DNA of 36,109 nt. It comes from an uncultured Clostridia bacterium (GTDB lineage: Bacteria > Bacillota > Clostridia > Oscillospirales > Acutalibacteraceae). A model generated the notes under the pieces. It was not told the DNA's origin. It saw nothing but the letters and a program-made list of their open reading frames with translations, and did not search any database. This document shows, one piece after another, positions 34,607-36,109 of this stretch. The number at the start of each line of letters is the position of its first letter. Positions within the stretch are counted from its first letter, which is position 1. The translations under genes were made by a program, and so were the position numbers. The stretch covers positions 1-36,109 of the forward strand of contig CAMHJC010000012.1 in assembly GCA_946185345.1 (NCBI GenBank), in the 5' to 3' direction.

Positions 34607-35965
34607 ATGAACAGCGACAGTAAGAAATACACATTTTGCAGGGCGGCAGGCCTGTGTCTGTCGGCAGCCATTCTGGCGGCCTCGTCGGCGGTTTTTGCGG
34701 CCGGCGGATTCCGGCCGTGCGGCAGATTACTGACATCTGATACAGGCGCGAAGACGCACAATGCCTCCGATTCCGCCGTCACCGAAATTTCTGTCAGCAT
34801 GCCCGTTGAAACCGGAATTGCCGATAACGGCAATCTCTACCGTGCTTACAGGAAGATAGTGAATTCCTCCAAAACACAGAAATCCCAAGAGACTCCCGAA
34901 ATGGTTTCCGACGAATTCCAGAGCAGCACATCCACGACGCTCCCGCCCGAAAACGAACAGACCACCGTCACCACAACCATTCCCTCGCAGACGGCTCCCA
35001 CCACGGCGGCCAGCCGTGAAACGGAATCGGAGAGCGAACCCAAAGAGTCCAACGGCGAGCCGCCTTTCAATTACGCCGATGTCTCCTCCATTGCGTCGGA
35101 CATCAATACGCTCGGGGATTTTGTCAGCCGGCTGTCTCCCTCCTCACTCAGATGGGATACCTCCGACTACGCCGCCACCGGCTGCGTCAGAGTGACGCTG
35201 GATTGTGACGGAGGCTGCGTTGTGCTTGACGTGAAGCCTTCCGTGAGCGGCGAGGAGCCATATACCATTGATTCCGAAGTTTCTGGCAGTCTGGATGCCC
35301 GGGCTATCGGTGAATGGCAGTGGATGAAAGACAATTCGTCGGCAGGCTGCAATATCTCCTCGGTGACATGGACTTCCGCCGAATTCGGCATTCCGGCCGT
35401 CAGAGGAATCAAAGTAGGGGGCACCCTTGCTTCGCTTACCGATCAATATCTCTGTGTGAACGGCGGAGCCACCACTCTTTACAAGGCTTCCGACGTGATA
35501 GAAGACCAGAATAAGCTGAATTCGATACTCGCCGCCGAAAATCTGTATACGTTTGTGGGCGGCAAGGTCTACAGTATAGGCAGCTATCTGGAAAAATACT
35601 ACAGCGGACGGGAGCAGAGCTTCCGGTTTGAGGACTGCGACTACATCGTGCAGTACGGCTGCAATTCCATCATGGAGCATAATTACACCACAGGCAGCTG
35701 GATCATCGAATACGCCATCAAAGAGGACGTGGTGACCGGCATCAGCTTTATGAATAAGAGCTATTACAAAAACGAGCCGAAGGCCGTTATCAGTACCAAC
35801 AGTTCCTCGGGAAGCGAGCTGGGCGTCATTACCACTCACACTGAATCGGCTTACATCTCCGAGCAGGAAACGGACGTAGAGGATATCCAAAAGGATGAAA
35901 CCGACATTGAGTCCGGGTCCGCGTCCGAAGAAGAGGATGAAATGGACGATAATCCGGAGGAATAA
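34607..35965 (+). CDS. secreted protein, paralogue B of a pair
   Basis: A 452-residue protein with a signal peptide or N-terminal anchor (AGLCLSAAILAASSAVFA, possible cleavage after VFA). A Thr/Pro/Ser-rich stalk (105-145) follows, then a domain at about 169-384 equivalent to that of paralogue A (LRWDTS, YTIDSEVSGS, VTWTSAEFGIPAVRGIKVGG, VGGKVYS, YGCNSIM at 350-356, GSWIIEYA...VTGISF). The tail is highly acidic (EEEDEMDDNPEE). It has more Cys than paralogue A, so disulfides are possible. GGAGAAAGG lies upstream of the ATG. The 101-nt gap shows no terminator, so both may be one operon. Confidence 0.78.
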   Translation: MNSDSKKYTFCRAAGLCLSAAILAASSAVFAAGGFRPCGRLLTSDTGAKTHNASDSAVTEISVSMPVETGIADNGNLYRAYRKIVNSSKTQKSQETPEMVSDEFQSSTSTTLPPENEQTTVTTTIPSQTAPTTAASRETESESEPKESNGEPPFNYADVSSIASDINTLGDFVSRLSPSSLRWDTSDYAATGCVRVTLDCDGGCVVLDVKPSVSGEEPYTIDSEVSGSLDARAIGEWQWMKDNSSAGCNISSVTWTSAEFGIPAVRGIKVGGTLASLTDQYLCVNGGATTLYKASDVIEDQNKLNSILAAENLYTFVGGKVYSIGSYLEKYYSGREQSFRFEDCDYIVQYGCNSIMEHNYTTGSWIIEYAIKEDVVTGISFMNKSYYKNEPKAVISTNSSSGSELGVITTHTESAYISEQETDVEDIQKDETDIESGSASEEEDEMDDNPEE

Positions 35966-35998
35966 TCCTGACAGCCGTCCGATGATGACCCAAAATCA

Positions 35999-36038
35999 AT
36001 AACACCCTGTAACCGAAATTACAGGGTGTTATTTTTTT
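35999..36038 (+). terminator. terminator after the exported pair
   Basis: A 12-14-bp perfect stem (AACACCCTGTAA at 36001-36012 with TTACAGGGTGTT at 36019-36030) followed by ATTTTTTT. It is probably bidirectional. Confidence 0.92.
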
Positions 36039-36046
36039 GAAGAAAG

Positions 36047-36109
36047 TTATACTAAATTTTCGGCTAAAATCAGACTTTCTTTGCGGCCTATTTTGCGCCC
36101 TGCGGCGTC
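36047..36109 (-). CDS. possible 3' end of a minus-strand gene (partial)
   Basis: Reading in from the right edge on the minus strand gives DAAGRKIGRKESLILAENLV and a TAA stop (36049-36047), just before the terminator. Only 20 codons are visible, and an open frame of this length is not rare by chance. Position next to a bidirectional terminator favours a real convergent gene. Confidence 0.3.
   Translation of the reverse strand, partial: DAAGRKIGRKESLILAENLV

Overview
This window is the replication-origin neighbourhood of a Firmicutes chromosome, most likely an uncultured gut member of the Clostridia (Oscillospirales/Ruminococcaceae type). The assignment is inference. It rests on the conserved origin gene order on both sides of dnaA/rpmH, four parS sites of the Bacillota consensus, a remB-type DUF370 gene, a YidC without a lipoprotein signal, a DUF1836 regulator, a queT vitamin transporter, moderate GC content, and several Ser/Thr/Glu-rich surface proteins.

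Layout. Left of about 12.8 kb nearly all genes are on the minus strand: a small membrane protein, a DUF1836 regulator, gyrA, gyrB, remB, recF, the S4-domain gene, dnaN and dnaA. A plus-strand zinc-ribbon gene lies between the regulator and gyrA. From 13.1 kb the housekeeping genes run on the plus strand: rpmH, rnpA, yidD, yidC, jag/khpB, mnmE, mnmG, rsmG, parA and parB. This divergence fits bidirectional replication starting here. The dnaN-dnaA spacer carries one perfect DnaA box, about ten degenerate boxes and a TAA triplet tract, so it is the best oriC candidate. It also contains a 161-bp MITE-like insertion. A second cluster of degenerate boxes lies between gyrA and gyrB.

From 23.1 to 26.3 kb there is a lipoprotein, a CNNM/CorC-type membrane protein preceded by a 25-codon coupled ORF, an MGMT-like protein, and queT behind a structured leader that looks like a preQ1 riboswitch. 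From 26.4 to 36 kb the genes encode mostly unrecognised envelope proteins. They include an FN3 protein, zinc-ribbon/membrane proteins, three tandem proteins with the same plan (cytosolic tail, one membrane span, external G-x-W beta domain), a YgjP-like metallopeptidase, and two tandem paralogous exported proteins sharing a domain of about 210 residues.

How the genes work together. DnaA, DnaN, RecF and gyrase start replication and support it. ParA/ParB with four parS sites segregate the new origins. RpmH, RnpA, YidD, YidC and KhpB form the translation, tRNA-processing and membrane-insertion block. MnmE, MnmG and RsmG modify tRNA and rRNA. The 26-36 kb block looks like a lineage-specific cell-envelope module of unknown purpose and is the most likely place for undescribed biology.
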